The notes under the pieces: model-generated
Database searches by the model: none
Told to the model about the DNA's origin: nothing
Seen by the model: the letters and a program-made list of their open reading frames with translations, nothing else
Part shown: positions 9,807-19,491 of the stretch, in pieces
How the letters are laid out: each line of letters starts with the position of its first letter
Numbering within the stretch: the first letter of the stretch is position 1
Origin: Prevotella sp.
Lineage (GTDB): Bacteria; Bacteroidota; Bacteroidia; Bacteroidales; Bacteroidaceae
Direction: 5' to 3'
NCBI GenBank assembly: GCA_017442825.1
Contig: JAFRYZ010000030.1
Coordinates: 38,772 to 102,771 of the forward strand
DNA: 64,000 nucleotides
Made by a program: the position numbers and the translations under genes

Positions 9807-11258
9807 TCAATGTTCAATAATCTCTTTCACTACTTCGTGATCATCAAAATGGTGCTTAACTCCTTGAATCTCTTGATAGTCTTCGTGGCCTTTCCCTGCA
9901 ATCAGGATGACATCGCCTTTCTCAGCCATCATGGCAGCGGTGCGGATAGCTTCACGGCGGTCAACGATGCTGATGACCTTTTTCTTTTGCTGGCTGTTCA
10001 GTCCTTCCAACATATCGTTGATGATGGCCTGCGGTTCTTCGAAACGAGGGTTGTCGCTGGTGATGATGACCTTGTCGCTTTGCTTGACAGCCTCCTGTGC
10101 CATCAGTGGTCGCTTGCCTTTATCACGGTTCCCACCAGCACCGCAGACGGTAATCACCTTTCCTTTACCGTTCAGTACTTCATGAATAGCGTTCAGTACG
10201 TTTGCCAATGCATCAGGAGTATGCGCATAATCCACTACTGCTGTCCATCCGTCAGGAGAACTGATGGGGTCGAGTCTGCCGTTTACACTCTTCAATGAAC
10301 TCATAATGAGCAAGATGTCCTCGGCTTTTTTGCCGAGCATGATTGCAGCACCATATACAGCCAACAGGTTGCTGACATTAAACTTTCCGATAAACTGAAC
10401 ACCGACTTCTCTCCCGTCAACCTCCAGATACATGCCCTCAAAATGGCATTCCAACAAGCGAGCCTTGAAATCGGCAGCCCGTTGTGTGGAGTAGGTCTTG
10501 ACGGTAGCCTTACAGTTCTGCACCATGACATTGCCGTTCTTGTCATCGGCATTGATGATGGCAAAAGCAGACTTAGGCAGACCGTCGAAAAACATCTTCT
10601 TGGCATCGCGATAGTTTTCGAATGTTTTATGGTAATCCATGTGGTCGCGAGTCAGGTTGGTGAAGATGCCCCCAGCAAACTGCAGACCTCCTATACGCTT
10701 CTGATGGATGGCATGACTGGAACATTCCATGAATGCATATTCGCATCCGGCTTCAACCATACGCGCCAGCAATGCATTCAGTTCGATGGGGTCGGGGGTG
10801 GTATGGCTGGCTGCCACTGGTTCATCTTCGATATAATTGCATACGGTTGACAATAGACCTGCTTTGTGACCGAAAGCCCTGAACATATTATATAATAAGG
10901 TGGCGATGGTTGTCTTGCCATTCGTTCCCGTTACCCCCACCAGTTTCAGACGTTTCGAAGGATAACCATAGAAGGCTGTTGCCACCTTTCCAACGCCATC
11001 TTCAGTAGAGGCAACTTGTATGTAGGTCACATCCTCGGCAAGCTGCTCTGGCATATCTTCCAACAAGATAGCTTTTGCTCCGAGTCCTATTGCTTTCTCA
11101 ATGAAGCGGTGTCCATCAACTTGTGTTCCTTTCATTGCAACGAACAACTGACCGTTTTCTATGCGTCGGCTGTCGATGTTGACACCTGTTATCTCTCTGT
11201 CAACATCACCTTTGATATTGAGAGGGCGCAGGTCCTTGATAAGGTCTTTTAGTTTCAT
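9807..11258 (-). CDS. murE: UDP-MurNAc-tripeptide synthetase MurE
   Basis: Adds the third amino acid of the stem peptide. It has the ATP loop [15 protein letters not shown], the [10 protein letters not shown] motif and the substrate motif [12 protein letters not shown] is the sequence that selects meso-diaminopimelate over lysine, so the peptidoglycan is predicted to be mDAP type. It has 483 aa, normal length. No murF occurs in the visible cluster, so MurF must be encoded elsewhere. Confidence 0.97.
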   Translation of the reverse strand: MKLKDLIKDLRPLNIKGDVDREITGVNIDSRRIENGQLFVAMKGTQVDGHRFIEKAIGLGAKAILLEDMPEQLAEDVTYIQVASTEDGVGKVATAFYGYPSKRLKLVGVTGTNGKTTIATLLYNMFRAFGHKAGLLSTVCNYIEDEPVAASHTTPDPIELNALLARMVEAGCEYAFMECSSHAIHQKRIGGLQFAGGIFTNLTRDHMDYHKTFENYRDAKKMFFDGLPKSAFAIINADDKNGNVMVQNCKATVKTYSTQRAADFKARLLECHFEGMYLEVDGREVGVQFIGKFNVSNLLAVYGAAIMLGKKAEDILLIMSSLKSVNGRLDPISSPDGWTAVVDYAHTPDALANVLNAIHEVLNGKGKVITVCGAGGNRDKGKRPLMAQEAVKQSDKVIITSDNPRFEEPQAIINDMLEGLNSQQKKKVISIVDRREAIRTAAMMAEKGDVILIAGKGHEDYQEIQGVKHHFDDHEVVKEIIEH

Positions 11259-11271
11259 TATCGTTTATGGT

Positions 11272-13488
11272 TTATGATAGTTTCAATGTGCAAATCATGC
11301 CTTTCTTGATGGTTGTTCCGGCGGGGATACTTTGCTCAGTCACCTTTCCGCGACCTACAATGTTCACCTTGACGCCGCTTTTCTCTAGTCGATATACAGC
11401 ATCACGCGCTCCCATGCCGAGAATGTTGGGCATGATGTTATTCTTTGTCGCCGAAGACTTGAGTAGGTTCAGCGATTTCTTATTCTGTTGAACGGTTCCC
11501 CACACAGGATTGCCAAATGGGTGGGCACCATTCCAACCATTGTGTACCTGGAATCCTAATTTGTTTAGCACGAAGTCTGCCGCCAACAGGTTTCCGTTTT
11601 TGACTTGCGGGATGAGAACCGATGCACTGTCGCGTGCATCGCTAGCATTCATGCGTACGTCCTGTGCCATGATTCCTTCTGAGATATGGTGGAAGACAAC
11701 ACCACTCATACCACCACCCGATGCCGGCAGACCATCTTTCTGTATGCAGACGATGCAACTATATTTCGGTTTGTCAGCGGGGAAGAAACCAGCAAACGAA
11801 AGCAGGTAGGCTGATGTCTTACCACTTGCCGACCAAATTTGTGCGGTTCCTGTCTTTCCTGCCACTTTAAACGATTTTGAACCAGCCTTTTTCCCCAATC
11901 CCTGACTGACCACGTGCTCCAGAATGGTCTGTATGGTCTGTATGGTCTTAGGTTTGGCTATTTGTTCATGTCCTTTTACTACCTCTGGTGGGAAATCCTT
12001 GATGACCTCACCGTCTTTTACCACCTGCTTGACAAAGCGTGGCTTCATCATCTTTCCGTTGTTGGCAATGGCATTATAGAAGGTAAGAGTGGATATTGGT
12101 GGTACCTGCGTTTCGTAGCCGATACTCATCCACGGCAGAGCAGTCTTGCTCCAGTTGAGGTATTGCTTACCTTTCTCATCTTTTTTGGGCATACGGATCT
12201 TTGCCGGAGTATAGCCGGGAATGGGCAGTTTGAAGTCAACAGCCAGACCTAAATCCCAAAGGCCTTGAACGTATTTCTCAGGATTGTCGTGGTAGAAGTG
12301 GTCGATGATGCGGCTGACACCGATGTTCGAACTGACCTCCAGCGTACGGGGAAGATTCATCGTGCCGTAGCCGCCGCGTCGCCAGTTGTGGTCTTTCATA
12401 TCGCGCCCGTACATATTATATACACCCCCCCCCGTGGCTACCACATAGTTGGTGTCGCACAGTTCGTCGTCGAGCACCGTCATGATGCTGGCAGTCTTGA
12501 ATACCGAACCAGGTTCTAAGAGGTCGCTGACAGCATGGTTCTTGATTTCGCGATATTGCCCGTCTGCTACTTTCTCCATGTTGACGATAGCCTTGATGTC
12601 ACCGGTGGCAACCTCCATGACGATGGCGACACCCACATTGCCGTTGATCAGCTTCAATTCGTCGATGACGGCACGCTCAGCCAAATCTTGCATGCCTACG
12701 TCGATGGTCGTAACGATGTCGGCACCGTCAACGGGAGATATATCTGTGATGTTCAGGAATCTATTACGCACCTTGCGGCGGTGAATGATACCATTCTTTC
12801 CGCGTAGCACAGAGTCGTATTGAAGTTCAAGACCACATCTTGCCTCGTCTTTGGCTCCATACATGTCGCCGACAGTACGCAGGGCAAGCGACCCGTAAGG
12901 ACGACGGCGGGCGTTGAACTCCTCGACATTGAAACCACTTTTAAATGAAGCCCGGATAACAAACTCGTCTGTGACCTTTTCAAACGTGATGGGCATGTTC
13001 AATATGGGCAGCTGGTGAACTTCAGCGAAGATATTGTATCCCACTCTGGCTTTCCATATCGGCCAGTGGCGAGAACCTATAGTTCCGTTTTTCTGTTCCT
13101 GAAGACGTCCTTCTTCCAGGTGTTTCTTAAAATCTGCAGCACTTTGTTCGGGGAAGATGTGGTTCAGTCCGATGCAGATACTATCGAGCTTGACGTTCCA
13201 CAGCGAATCGTTTTTCGATTCACGCAATGCTTGGAAGTCCATATACAGCTTGTATTCGGGCAGGCTGCTCGCCAGCAGCTGGCCGTCGCAACTCAAGATG
13301 TTTCCTCTGATAGGTTTCACTTGTACGCTGTCTCTCTTTTTCTGTCCTGCTACCTGCATCCAATATTGACGCTTGGCTGTCATCGTATAAAACGCCTTAG
13401 CGACAACGGCAATGCCCAAGAGCGTCATCACTATGGCGATGACACTGTATCGGGGCATGATTTTCTTGTAATTAAATTTGCTGCTCAT
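11272..13488 (-). CDS. ftsI: Septal transpeptidase FtsI / PBP3 with a PASTA domain
   Basis: Class B penicillin-binding protein for septal crosslinking. One N-terminal membrane helix (residues ~14-32) is followed by a PBP dimerisation region and a transpeptidase domain with the active-site motif GSVFKTAS (SxxK), EVSSNIG (SxN) and AGKTGTAQIW (KTG). The last ~65 residues form a PASTA domain (MPNILGMGARDAVYRLEKSG ...). The total of 738 aa is longer than the E. coli enzyme because of this domain, a layout I recall as usual in Bacteroidetes. It lies 13 nt upstream of murE. Confidence 0.96.
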   Translation of the reverse strand: MSSKFNYKKIMPRYSVIAIVMTLLGIAVVAKAFYTMTAKRQYWMQVAGQKKRDSVQVKPIRGNILSCDGQLLASSLPEYKLYMDFQALRESKNDSLWNVKLDSICIGLNHIFPEQSAADFKKHLEEGRLQEQKNGTIGSRHWPIWKARVGYNIFAEVHQLPILNMPITFEKVTDEFVIRASFKSGFNVEEFNARRRPYGSLALRTVGDMYGAKDEARCGLELQYDSVLRGKNGIIHRRKVRNRFLNITDISPVDGADIVTTIDVGMQDLAERAVIDELKLINGNVGVAIVMEVATGDIKAIVNMEKVADGQYREIKNHAVSDLLEPGSVFKTASIMTVLDDELCDTNYVVATGGGVYNMYGRDMKDHNWRRGGYGTMNLPRTLEVSSNIGVSRIIDHFYHDNPEKYVQGLWDLGLAVDFKLPIPGYTPAKIRMPKKDEKGKQYLNWSKTALPWMSIGYETQVPPISTLTFYNAIANNGKMMKPRFVKQVVKDGEVIKDFPPEVVKGHEQIAKPKTIQTIQTILEHVVSQGLGKKAGSKSFKVAGKTGTAQIWSASGKTSAYLLSFAGFFPADKPKYSCIVCIQKDGLPASGGGMSGVVFHHISEGIMAQDVRMNASDARDSASVLIPQVKNGNLLAADFVLNKLGFQVHNGWNGAHPFGNPVWGTVQQNKKSLNLLKSSATKNNIMPNILGMGARDAVYRLEKSGVKVNIVGRGKVTEQSIPAGTTIKKGMICTLKLS

Positions 13489-13576
13489 ACTTCATTTAAT
13501 GTGTAATGTCCCTCTAATCGCAAAAACTCTTAACTTTCAACTTTCTAACCTCGAAGCACTTGTCAAGCAAGAACTT

Positions 13577-14122
13577 TCATTCCGGTACCTGTATAATATA
13601 TGGTGGCTGGTTCGGCATCTTCAACGTACTGTCTTGATTGTTTTTCAACATCTCCAACACATGACTCTCTCTGCATTTCTCCGTCAGCTGACTGCTACTC
13701 GACAATGCCTTGTGCTTGGCGTCTTTCAGTTCTTTGTTTAAACGGTCGATCTCCAGCAGGTCTTTTTGTACGCTATAGCGATTAGAGATATACAGGATGA
13801 CGAAGAATACGATTAGCACAATCAGCCAAATCTGACTTTTAATGACATTGCCAGTAAGAATGTCGCCACCTAGAATTTTCCTTAATGTGAAAGAGGCAGA
13901 GGATGGTTGTTCGTCCTCGCGTGCTTGTTCTTGAATGGCTTCCTTCAGTGTTTCGGCAACATTGTCCTGTCCGTTGTCAGCTACGTTTTTTTCTTGCTCG
14001 CCAGTTTCCTTTCCCTTTTCCTCTGGAAATTGTTTCTTATCCTTCGGAGTCACTTTGTTGTCAGCCGCCACAACGTCTTCGCCTTTCTCGTTGTCTCTTT
14101 TGGTATTCTTCTCGTCGCTCAT
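13577..14122 (-). CDS. FtsL-like divisome protein
   Basis: Bitopic protein of 181 aa placed between rsmH and ftsI, the position of ftsL in dcw clusters. It has a long, very charged N-terminus (about 100 residues rich in K, E, D, Q), one membrane segment (IWLIVLIVFFVILYI) and a short extracytoplasmic region beginning DLLEIDRLNKELKDAKHKA that has coiled-coil character. FtsL proteins are poorly conserved in sequence, so the call rests on topology and synteny. The cytoplasmic tail is much longer than in E. coli FtsL. Confidence 0.8.
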   Translation of the reverse strand: MSDEKNTKRDNEKGEDVVAADNKVTPKDKKQFPEEKGKETGEQEKNVADNGQDNVAETLKEAIQEQAREDEQPSSASFTLRKILGGDILTGNVIKSQIWLIVLIVFFVILYISNRYSVQKDLLEIDRLNKELKDAKHKALSSSSQLTEKCRESHVLEMLKNNQDSTLKMPNQPPYIIQVPE

Positions 14123-14155
14123 GCTCTTGTCCCTTTTCTTGTGATGATACTCAGC

Positions 14156-15109
14156 TTATCTGGTTGCTTGTTTCTCTGCTATTCTCAGTTTTGCACTTCT
14201 ACTTCTCGGGTTGCGCTCTAATTCTTGCTCATTGGGTGTAATCACTTTCCCTATCATGTTCAAAGGCGCATCGGTGCGCCCGAAGAAGTCTTGTATGACC
14301 TTGCCCTCTGCATTGCCAGTCCTCATCATGTTCTTCACGATGCGGTCTTCCAGCGAGTGGTAGGTGATGACGACCAGTCTTCCACCCGGTTTCAGTAGTT
14401 CCGTAGCGCCAGCCAGCATCTCTTTCAATACCGCCATTTCATCATTCACTTCGATGCGCAATGCCTGGAACAACTTTGCCGTTTCTTTTTTTTCGCGTTC
14501 TTGTCGCAACAGGGGAGCAACAGCTTCGGTCAGTTCTCCCGTCGTCAGTATGGGTTGTTGGGTGCGCTTTTTCATGATGGCAGCAGCAATACGGCGTGCG
14601 TTTCTCAGTTCTCCATAGAAGTAGAGTATGTCAGCCAGTTGTTCTTCGCTATAGCCGTTGACAATGTCGGCAGCCGTCCGTCCTGCTCGTTTGTTCATTC
14701 GCATGTCCAGTGGCGCATCGAAACGGAAAGAGAAACCGCGGCTCTCGTCGTCGAAATGGTGACTGGAAACGCCGAGGTCTGCCAATAAACCGTTTATTTG
14801 TTCTACACCATAATAGCGCATCCAGTTTTTTAAGTATCGGAAATTGGAACGAACAAAAGTAAACACTTTACTCTCGTCCTTTGATCCTTGTCCTTCAACT
14901 CTCAGCCCTAAGCCGTTTCTTTCAGCGTCGGCATCTTGGTCGAAACCAAAAAGACGACCGGCTCCTCTCAACCGTGAAAGGATTTCTTTGCTGTGGCCAC
15001 CGCCACCGAAAGTGACATCAACATAGATGCCTCCAGGTTTAACGTCAAGTCCGTCAATGCTCTCCTTTAAGAGCACTGGAATATGGTATGTACCAGCGGT
15101 CGTCGTCAT
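14156..15109 (-). CDS. rsmH: 16S rRNA (cytosine1402-N4)-methyltransferase RsmH
   Basis: SAM-dependent methyltransferase (formerly MraW) modifying C1402 of 16S rRNA. The N-terminal SAM motif VDVTFGGGGHSKEIL, the ADLGVSSHHFDD motif and the C-terminal ITYHSLEDRIVKN motif are all present. It has 317 aa, the usual length. It is the second gene of the dcw operon, starting 18 nt after mraZ ends. Confidence 0.97.
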   Translation of the reverse strand: MTTTAGTYHIPVLLKESIDGLDVKPGGIYVDVTFGGGGHSKEILSRLRGAGRLFGFDQDADAERNGLGLRVEGQGSKDESKVFTFVRSNFRYLKNWMRYYGVEQINGLLADLGVSSHHFDDESRGFSFRFDAPLDMRMNKRAGRTAADIVNGYSEEQLADILYFYGELRNARRIAAAIMKKRTQQPILTTGELTEAVAPLLRQEREKKETAKLFQALRIEVNDEMAVLKEMLAGATELLKPGGRLVVITYHSLEDRIVKNMMRTGNAEGKVIQDFFGRTDAPLNMIGKVITPNEQELERNPRSRSAKLRIAEKQATR

Positions 15110-15127
15110 GGTAAGTGTGCCCTTAGG

Positions 15128-15583
15128 TTATGTGTTTTCCTCACCGCTCATAAGTTCTTCCAGTTGCTTAGAGAACTCCTGAGCTTCCATTATAGGCAGT
15201 TTCCCCTCGTCGTTACTCCAAATCTCAATGGTGTCATCCATGCCGATGAACTTGATGTCCTGCACGATATTTGCCATTTTCAGGTAGCGTTTCGGTATCA
15301 GGAACCTACCATTGCCATCCAACGAGATCACTTCAACGTCAGAGACAAACTGGCGGAATACTTGCCTGTGGGCAGCATTCCAACGGTTGAGTCTTTTCTT
15401 CAACGAGTCCAACTGCTCGTTCCACACGGATTCAGGGTAAAGGACAAGACACGATTGGTGAATGTCCTTTCGCATCACCAGTGTTTCCTCGCCCGATGCA
15501 CTCAGCACCTTGCGGAAAACTGCCGGCAGGAAAGCGCGTCCTTTGGCATCAGTCTTGGCTTCTATATTTCCTATAAATCGCAT
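15128..15583 (-). CDS. mraZ: Transcriptional regulator MraZ
   Basis: DNA-binding protein of 151 aa at the head of the dcw operon. It has two SpoVT/AbrB-like half-domains, seen as DAKGRAFLPAVFRK near residue 14 and DGNGRFLIPKRYLK near residue 90. In E. coli and mollicutes MraZ forms a ring and regulates its own operon by binding tandem boxes upstream of itself; matching boxes are visible here at 15631-15660. First gene of the cluster, with its promoter at 15615-15622. Confidence 0.95.
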   Translation of the reverse strand: MRFIGNIEAKTDAKGRAFLPAVFRKVLSASGEETLVMRKDIHQSCLVLYPESVWNEQLDSLKKRLNRWNAAHRQVFRQFVSDVEVISLDGNGRFLIPKRYLKMANIVQDIKFIGMDDTIEIWSNDEGKLPIMEAQEFSKQLEELMSGEENT

Positions 15584-15614
15584 GCGTACAGCTTTATATT
15601 TTTGAATTCGGCTT

Positions 15615-15622
15615 CAAAGTTA
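15615..15622 (-). promoter_or_regulatory. Promoter -7 element of the dcw operon
   Basis: TAACTTTG on the minus strand matches the Bacteroidetes -7 consensus TAnnTTTG. It lies 31 nt upstream of the mraZ ATG. No good -33 TTTG is seen at the usual spacing, which fits a promoter that is under regulator control. Confidence 0.7.
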
Positions 15623-15630
15623 CAAACATT

Positions 15631-15660
15631 TTCCCCACTTTCCACCACTTTCCACCACAA
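15631..15660 (-). promoter_or_regulatory. Three tandem 10-bp repeats, candidate MraZ boxes
   Basis: Read on the minus strand this is three consecutive 10-mers built on GTGGTGGAAA, the last degenerate (GTGGGGAAAA). Known MraZ operators are direct repeats of a TGGG- or AAAGTGK-type core with 10-bp spacing just upstream of mraZ. The core AAAGTGG occurs twice here at exactly 10-bp spacing. It lies immediately upstream of the -7 element, over the -33 region, so binding would block polymerase. Confidence 0.7.
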
Positions 15661-15828
15661 AAGTGTCTTTTTCTGCCGTTTTTAAAATCATTTAACGATT
15701 AGCGTCTCCTGTGTTTCTATTCTCTATGTTCCCTTTGCTGAGTTTATGTTCTTCAAGACTCCCCGATAAAAAAGTGTTTTTTTTGAATATTTTTGTAGGA
15801 AAAGCGAATGTTATTAAAAAGAAATCGC

Positions 15829-15836
15829 TAATTTTG
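15829..15836 (+). promoter_or_regulatory. Promoter -7 element of the acyltransferase pair
   Basis: TAATTTTG matches TAnnTTTG and lies 24 nt upstream of the ATG at 15861. Because transcription would begin at about 15842, a start codon further upstream (15711) would be outside the transcript. This decides the start of the next gene. Confidence 0.65.
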
Positions 15837-15860
15837 CACGTTGATAGTAATTTTGTGCAT

Positions 15861-16685
15861 ATGCAGAAGACCATAGACTTAGATGCCATCCTGAAGAGCA
15901 AGATGGGTAACAAGGCACGTTATGTGCCTGGTTTTCTAGTGTCGTGGCTTAAAAAGACAGTGCACCAAGACCGCGTGAACAAGTTTCTTTGGGAGAGCCG
16001 CCACCTCACGGGTACAGAATGGTTGGAAGAATGTGTGCGCTATTTGGATATGACGCTCGTAGTAGAAGGCAGGGAGAACCTTCCCGACCCTAACGACGGC
16101 AAACGTTATACTTTTGTTTCCAACCATCCGCTCGGCGGAGCCGATGGCGTTGCGCTTGGTGCCATCATTGGTCGCCATTACGACTCTAAGTTCCGCTATC
16201 TTGTTAACGACCTGCTGATGAACCTTCCCGGACTGGCACCATTGTGTATCGGTATCAACAAGACGGGTAAGCAGGGACGCAGCTTCCCAGCTATGGTAGA
16301 AGCAGGTTTTCAGAGTGACAACCACATGCTGATGTTCCCTGCCGGGCTCTGTTCGCGTAAGATCAATGGTGAGATTCACGACTTACCTTGGAAAAAGACC
16401 TTCATCTCAAAGAGTGTGGAGTACCATCGCGATGTCGTCCCCATCCATTTCAGCGGTCGGAACTCCGATTTCTTCTATAATTTGGCAAACCTGTGCAAGC
16501 GATTGCACATCAAGTTCAATATAGCGATGCTCTTTCTCGTCGATGAAATGTATAAGAACGTACACAAAACTTTTCATGTTACCATTGGCAAGTCTATCCC
16601 CTGGCAAACGTTCGACAAATCAAAATCTCCGATGGAATGGGCACAATTTGTACAAGACCACGTTTATAAATTGAGTGCTGAATAA
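15861..16685 (+). CDS. Lysophospholipid-type O-acyltransferase, GlsA-like
   Basis: Acyltransferase of 274 aa from the ATG at 15861 (MQKTIDLDAILKSK). It has the motif SNHPLGGADG, an HX5D variant of the usual HX4D catalytic motif, and FPAGLCSRK as a substrate-binding motif. In Bacteroides a protein of this type (GlsA) O-acylates the N-acyl glycine made by GlsB, giving glycine lipids. The next gene, 13 nt downstream, is a GlsB-like GNAT enzyme, which supports that role. A generic membrane acyltransferase is the alternative. Confidence 0.75.
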   Translation: MQKTIDLDAILKSKMGNKARYVPGFLVSWLKKTVHQDRVNKFLWESRHLTGTEWLEECVRYLDMTLVVEGRENLPDPNDGKRYTFVSNHPLGGADGVALGAIIGRHYDSKFRYLVNDLLMNLPGLAPLCIGINKTGKQGRSFPAMVEAGFQSDNHMLMFPAGLCSRKINGEIHDLPWKKTFISKSVEYHRDVVPIHFSGRNSDFFYNLANLCKRLHIKFNIAMLFLVDEMYKNVHKTFHVTIGKSIPWQTFDKSKSPMEWAQFVQDHVYKLSAE

Positions 16686-16698
16686 CAACAAATCTATT

Positions 16699-17721
16699 AT
16701 GTCTATTGAGAAAATGGAACAAGGGGCTCCCATCATCCCACCCGTCGACCGAGCATTGCTCAAGAGGGAACTGACTCCCGACAAGCAGCTTCGTATGACT
16801 AACAAAAGTCATAACGAAATTTATATTGTGACCTATCACAATGCGCCCAATACGTTGCGTGAGATAGGTCGCCTGCGTGAGATAGCCTTTCGCGAGGCAG
16901 GTGGCGGAACGGGTAAGGAACTTGATCTCGATGAGTTCGATACCTGTGAGAACTGCTACAAACAACTTATTGTGTGGAACCCCGAAGCCCAAGAAATTAT
17001 AGGTGGCTATCGCTACCAATATGGCACAGACTGGGAACTCGATGAAAACCATCAGCCCAAGCTTGCCACCAGTCACATGTTCCATTTTTCCGAGAAGTTT
17101 ATTAAAGAATATATGCCCTATACTGTTGAGTTAGGGCGCTCGTTTGTCTCTTTGGAATACCAAAATGTGCGCAAGAACACTAAGAGCATTTTCGCACTCG
17201 ATAACCTTTGGGACGGACTCGGAGCTCTCACCGTCCTCAATCCGCAAGTGCGCTATTTCTTCGGTAAGATGACCATGTATCCTTCCTACATCCGCCGAGG
17301 ACGTGACATGATACTCTATTTCTTAAAGAAGCATTTCGATGACAAAGACAATCTCATCACACCGATGAAACCGTTGAAAATAGAAGAAGACCCCGCAGAA
17401 TTGGCTCGTCTCTTCTGTGAAACTGATTTCCGTAAAGACTACCTGATTCTAAATCGCGAGATACGCGCACTCGGTTATAACATCCCCCCGCTGGTGAATG
17501 CCTATATGAATCTGTCGCCCACGATGAAGCTCTTTGGAACAGCCATCAACTACGGCTTCGGCGATGTGGAAGAGACCGGCATCCTCATTGCAATCGACGA
17601 AATCCTTGAAGAGAAACGCGTCCGCCACATCGACTCCTTCGTTGAACAACATCCAGAAGCCTTCAAGATTACCAGTGGGGCCAACAAAGTAATCTATAAG
17701 GAAAAAGACGTAAACGTATAG
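16699..17721 (+). CDS. GNAT-fold N-acyltransferase, GlsB/OlsB-like
   Basis: Protein of 340 aa in the hemolysin-like acyltransferase group that includes OlsB (ornithine lipids) and GlsB (glycine lipids). Visible marks are RLREIAFREAGGGTGKELDLDEFD and ELGRSFVSLEYQ, regions conserved in that group. The ATG at 16699 (MSIEKMEQ) is chosen since the frame's first ATG at 16675 overlaps the upstream gene. Pairing with the preceding O-acyltransferase points to glycine-lipid synthesis. The family is longer than classical OlsB (~260 aa). Confidence 0.75.
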   Translation: MSIEKMEQGAPIIPPVDRALLKRELTPDKQLRMTNKSHNEIYIVTYHNAPNTLREIGRLREIAFREAGGGTGKELDLDEFDTCENCYKQLIVWNPEAQEIIGGYRYQYGTDWELDENHQPKLATSHMFHFSEKFIKEYMPYTVELGRSFVSLEYQNVRKNTKSIFALDNLWDGLGALTVLNPQVRYFFGKMTMYPSYIRRGRDMILYFLKKHFDDKDNLITPMKPLKIEEDPAELARLFCETDFRKDYLILNREIRALGYNIPPLVNAYMNLSPTMKLFGTAINYGFGDVEETGILIAIDEILEEKRVRHIDSFVEQHPEAFKITSGANKVIYKEKDVNV

Positions 17722-18038
17722 TGGAATCCGCTAACTCACGTCCGGTTCGAAAAGCTTTTTTCGGGTAAGGCTTAATTGAAAAGCAACTACGGCTCTTTTG
17801 GAGCCCAAACACAGCTCTTTTGCCTTCCAATTACGGCTTACTTGATATTGGTGGTTTTTTTTGTAAAGATTAACGAAAATGTCGAGTCGATGAATATATA
17901 AACTCCATACTGTTTTCTGCATGGGGTTCTTTTCATCATGTAAATCACGCGCTTCAACACCCACAGACATTGTTTCGTCAAAAGCATGTTGGAAAGCTTG
18001 GATGATTAATGGCGTCCTAGACGCCATTAGACGGTATT
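17722..18038. other. Non-coding stretch between convergent glsB-like gene and dgt
   Basis: No convincing gene. It contains a 5-bp hairpin (GGCTC/GAGCC, 17791-17805), two close repeats of GCTCTTTTG, a T-run near 17855, and a perfect palindrome at 18007-18029 with 10-bp arms TAATGGCGTC and its complement around CTA. A 98-codon minus-strand frame covers it but has no promoter or recognisable domain. The palindrome is placed where a bidirectional terminator would be expected, though no T-tract follows it. Confidence 0.5.
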
Positions 18039-19364
18039 TTAGAGCACAGGTAGGGAAATCCCATTGATTTTTTGGTAAATATCCAAAGAATAGACATCGG
18101 TCATGCCGCTGATATAGTCGATGACTGCCATGATGCGGGTTTCAAGGTCTGGACTTTGAATGTCGTATTGTGACGAAAAACGGCGGATAAGCTGTTGGGA
18201 ATGGAACTTATCCGGGTGGACGGCAGCTTCAACCAAGTCTTGCATCAACGTTTCCATGATCTTGTAACCGCTGAGTTCTACATCAAGAACGATTTTGCTA
18301 TTATAGATTTTCTGTGTCGAAATAGTTGTGCAACGCTTGTAGGCATCGTGCTGAAGGGGTGAGATGTGGTCGATGAGCGAACCTTCGAAGGTGCCGTTGA
18401 GGATGGATTCTTCGTTTTCTACAAACGTCTTGACGCACTCGTTTTCTAATTTTCCGATGGCGCAGGCTCGCATATAGACCACCTTCTCGTTCTCGTCAGT
18501 AACGCCTTCATCATGTACGCGTTGGCAGATGTGCCGGCGAGTGTTTGAATCGAAAAACCCCAGTAATAAATCCTCGGTTTCATCGAACGAAAGCAGCTTT
18601 AGTTTGTGCGCATCTTCAATATCCATTATCTCGTAGCAGATATCGTCGGCTGCTTCAACGAGATAGACCAACGGATGACGGCAGAAAACGGAGTCTCCAA
18701 AGGAAAGAATGCCCAATTCTTCAGCTATCTGTTGGTAAATGGATTCTTCTGAGAGAAAGAATCCGAATTTCCCTTTTTTGCCCGCCATTGATGAACAGCG
18801 TGGATATTTTACGATGCTTGCCAACGTACTGTAGGTCATCACAAACCCACCGTCGCGTCGTCCTTTAAAACGGTGGGTCAGCAAACGGAAGGCATTGGCA
18901 TTGCCTTCAAAATGGGTGATGTCGTCCCAGAAACGTTGTGACAGTTGCTCCTTGAGGTAAGCGCCAGGACCTTCGGTAAAATAAGCCTGAATAGCTTTTT
19001 CTCCACTGTGACCAAATGGCGGATTTCCCATATCGTGTGCCAAGCAAGCGGCAGAGACGATGGTGCCTATCTCTTCGAAAAGAGTCTCGTTCAGTTCGGG
19101 GTGGCGCTGTTTGAGGATATGTGCAACATCGTCGCCTAGCGAGCGTCCCACACTCGATACCTCCAAGGAATGGGTAAGTCTGTTGTGTACGAAGATGCTG
19201 CCAGGTAGCGGAAACACCTGTGTTTTGTTTTGGAGGCGGCGGAAAGGAGCCGAGAAAATCAGCCGGTCGTAGTCACGCCGAAACTCCGAACGGTCGTCGT
19301 GGCGCTCAGCGTGTTTGATTTCCTGTCCGAGTCGCTTGTTGGAAATGAGTTGTTGCCAGTTCAT
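18039..19364 (-). CDS. dgt: Deoxyguanosinetriphosphate triphosphohydrolase (dGTPase)
   Basis: HD-domain hydrolase releasing tripolyphosphate from dGTP. It has [13 protein letters not shown] and [17 protein letters not shown] at the N-terminus, the metal motif [17 protein letters not shown] (H...HD) and [13 protein letters not shown]. The start is the ATG at 19364 ([11 protein letters not shown]); the longer frame to 19421 runs past the promoter at 19370-19377. 441 aa. It is divergent from dut, so two nucleotide-pool cleaning enzymes share an upstream region. Confidence 0.95.
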   Translation of the reverse strand: MNWQQLISNKRLGQEIKHAERHDDRSEFRRDYDRLIFSAPFRRLQNKTQVFPLPGSIFVHNRLTHSLEVSSVGRSLGDDVAHILKQRHPELNETLFEEIGTIVSAACLAHDMGNPPFGHSGEKAIQAYFTEGPGAYLKEQLSQRFWDDITHFEGNANAFRLLTHRFKGRRDGGFVMTYSTLASIVKYPRCSSMAGKKGKFGFFLSEESIYQQIAEELGILSFGDSVFCRHPLVYLVEAADDICYEIMDIEDAHKLKLLSFDETEDLLLGFFDSNTRRHICQRVHDEGVTDENEKVVYMRACAIGKLENECVKTFVENEESILNGTFEGSLIDHISPLQHDAYKRCTTISTQKIYNSKIVLDVELSGYKIMETLMQDLVEAAVHPDKFHSQQLIRRFSSQYDIQSPDLETRIMAVIDYISGMTDVYSLDIYQKINGISLPVL

Positions 19365-19369
19365 GGGCG

Positions 19370-19377
19370 CAAAGGTA
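19370..19377 (-). promoter_or_regulatory. Promoter -7 element of dgt
   Basis: TACCTTTG on the minus strand, with only 5 nt between it and the dgt ATG. Transcription would start at or next to the A of ATG, implying a leaderless or nearly leaderless mRNA. Confidence 0.65.
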
Positions 19378-19429
19378 AGAAAAATATGTGTACTCTCGCT
19401 CGAGAAAGCAAAGAAAAACAAGTTTTCCT

Positions 19430-19460
19430 TTTGCTTTTTCCTCGCTTATTCGTACCTTTG
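19430..19460 (+). promoter_or_regulatory. dut promoter (-33 and -7)
   Basis: TTTG at 19430-19433 and TACCTTTG at 19453-19460 with a 19-bp spacer: a full match to the Bacteroidetes sigma-ABfr consensus. The start codon of dut is 31 nt downstream, which fixes the start at 19492 and excludes the longer frame from 19315. Confidence 0.8.
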
Positions 19461-19491
19461 CACATTATTTTATAAGAGCAAGGAGAAAAAG

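Noticed and set aside
17731-18027. 98-codon minus-strand frame
   Set aside because: No promoter, no domain, starts inside a palindrome and spans hairpins; treated as non-coding, though it might be part of a repeated Prevotella element.
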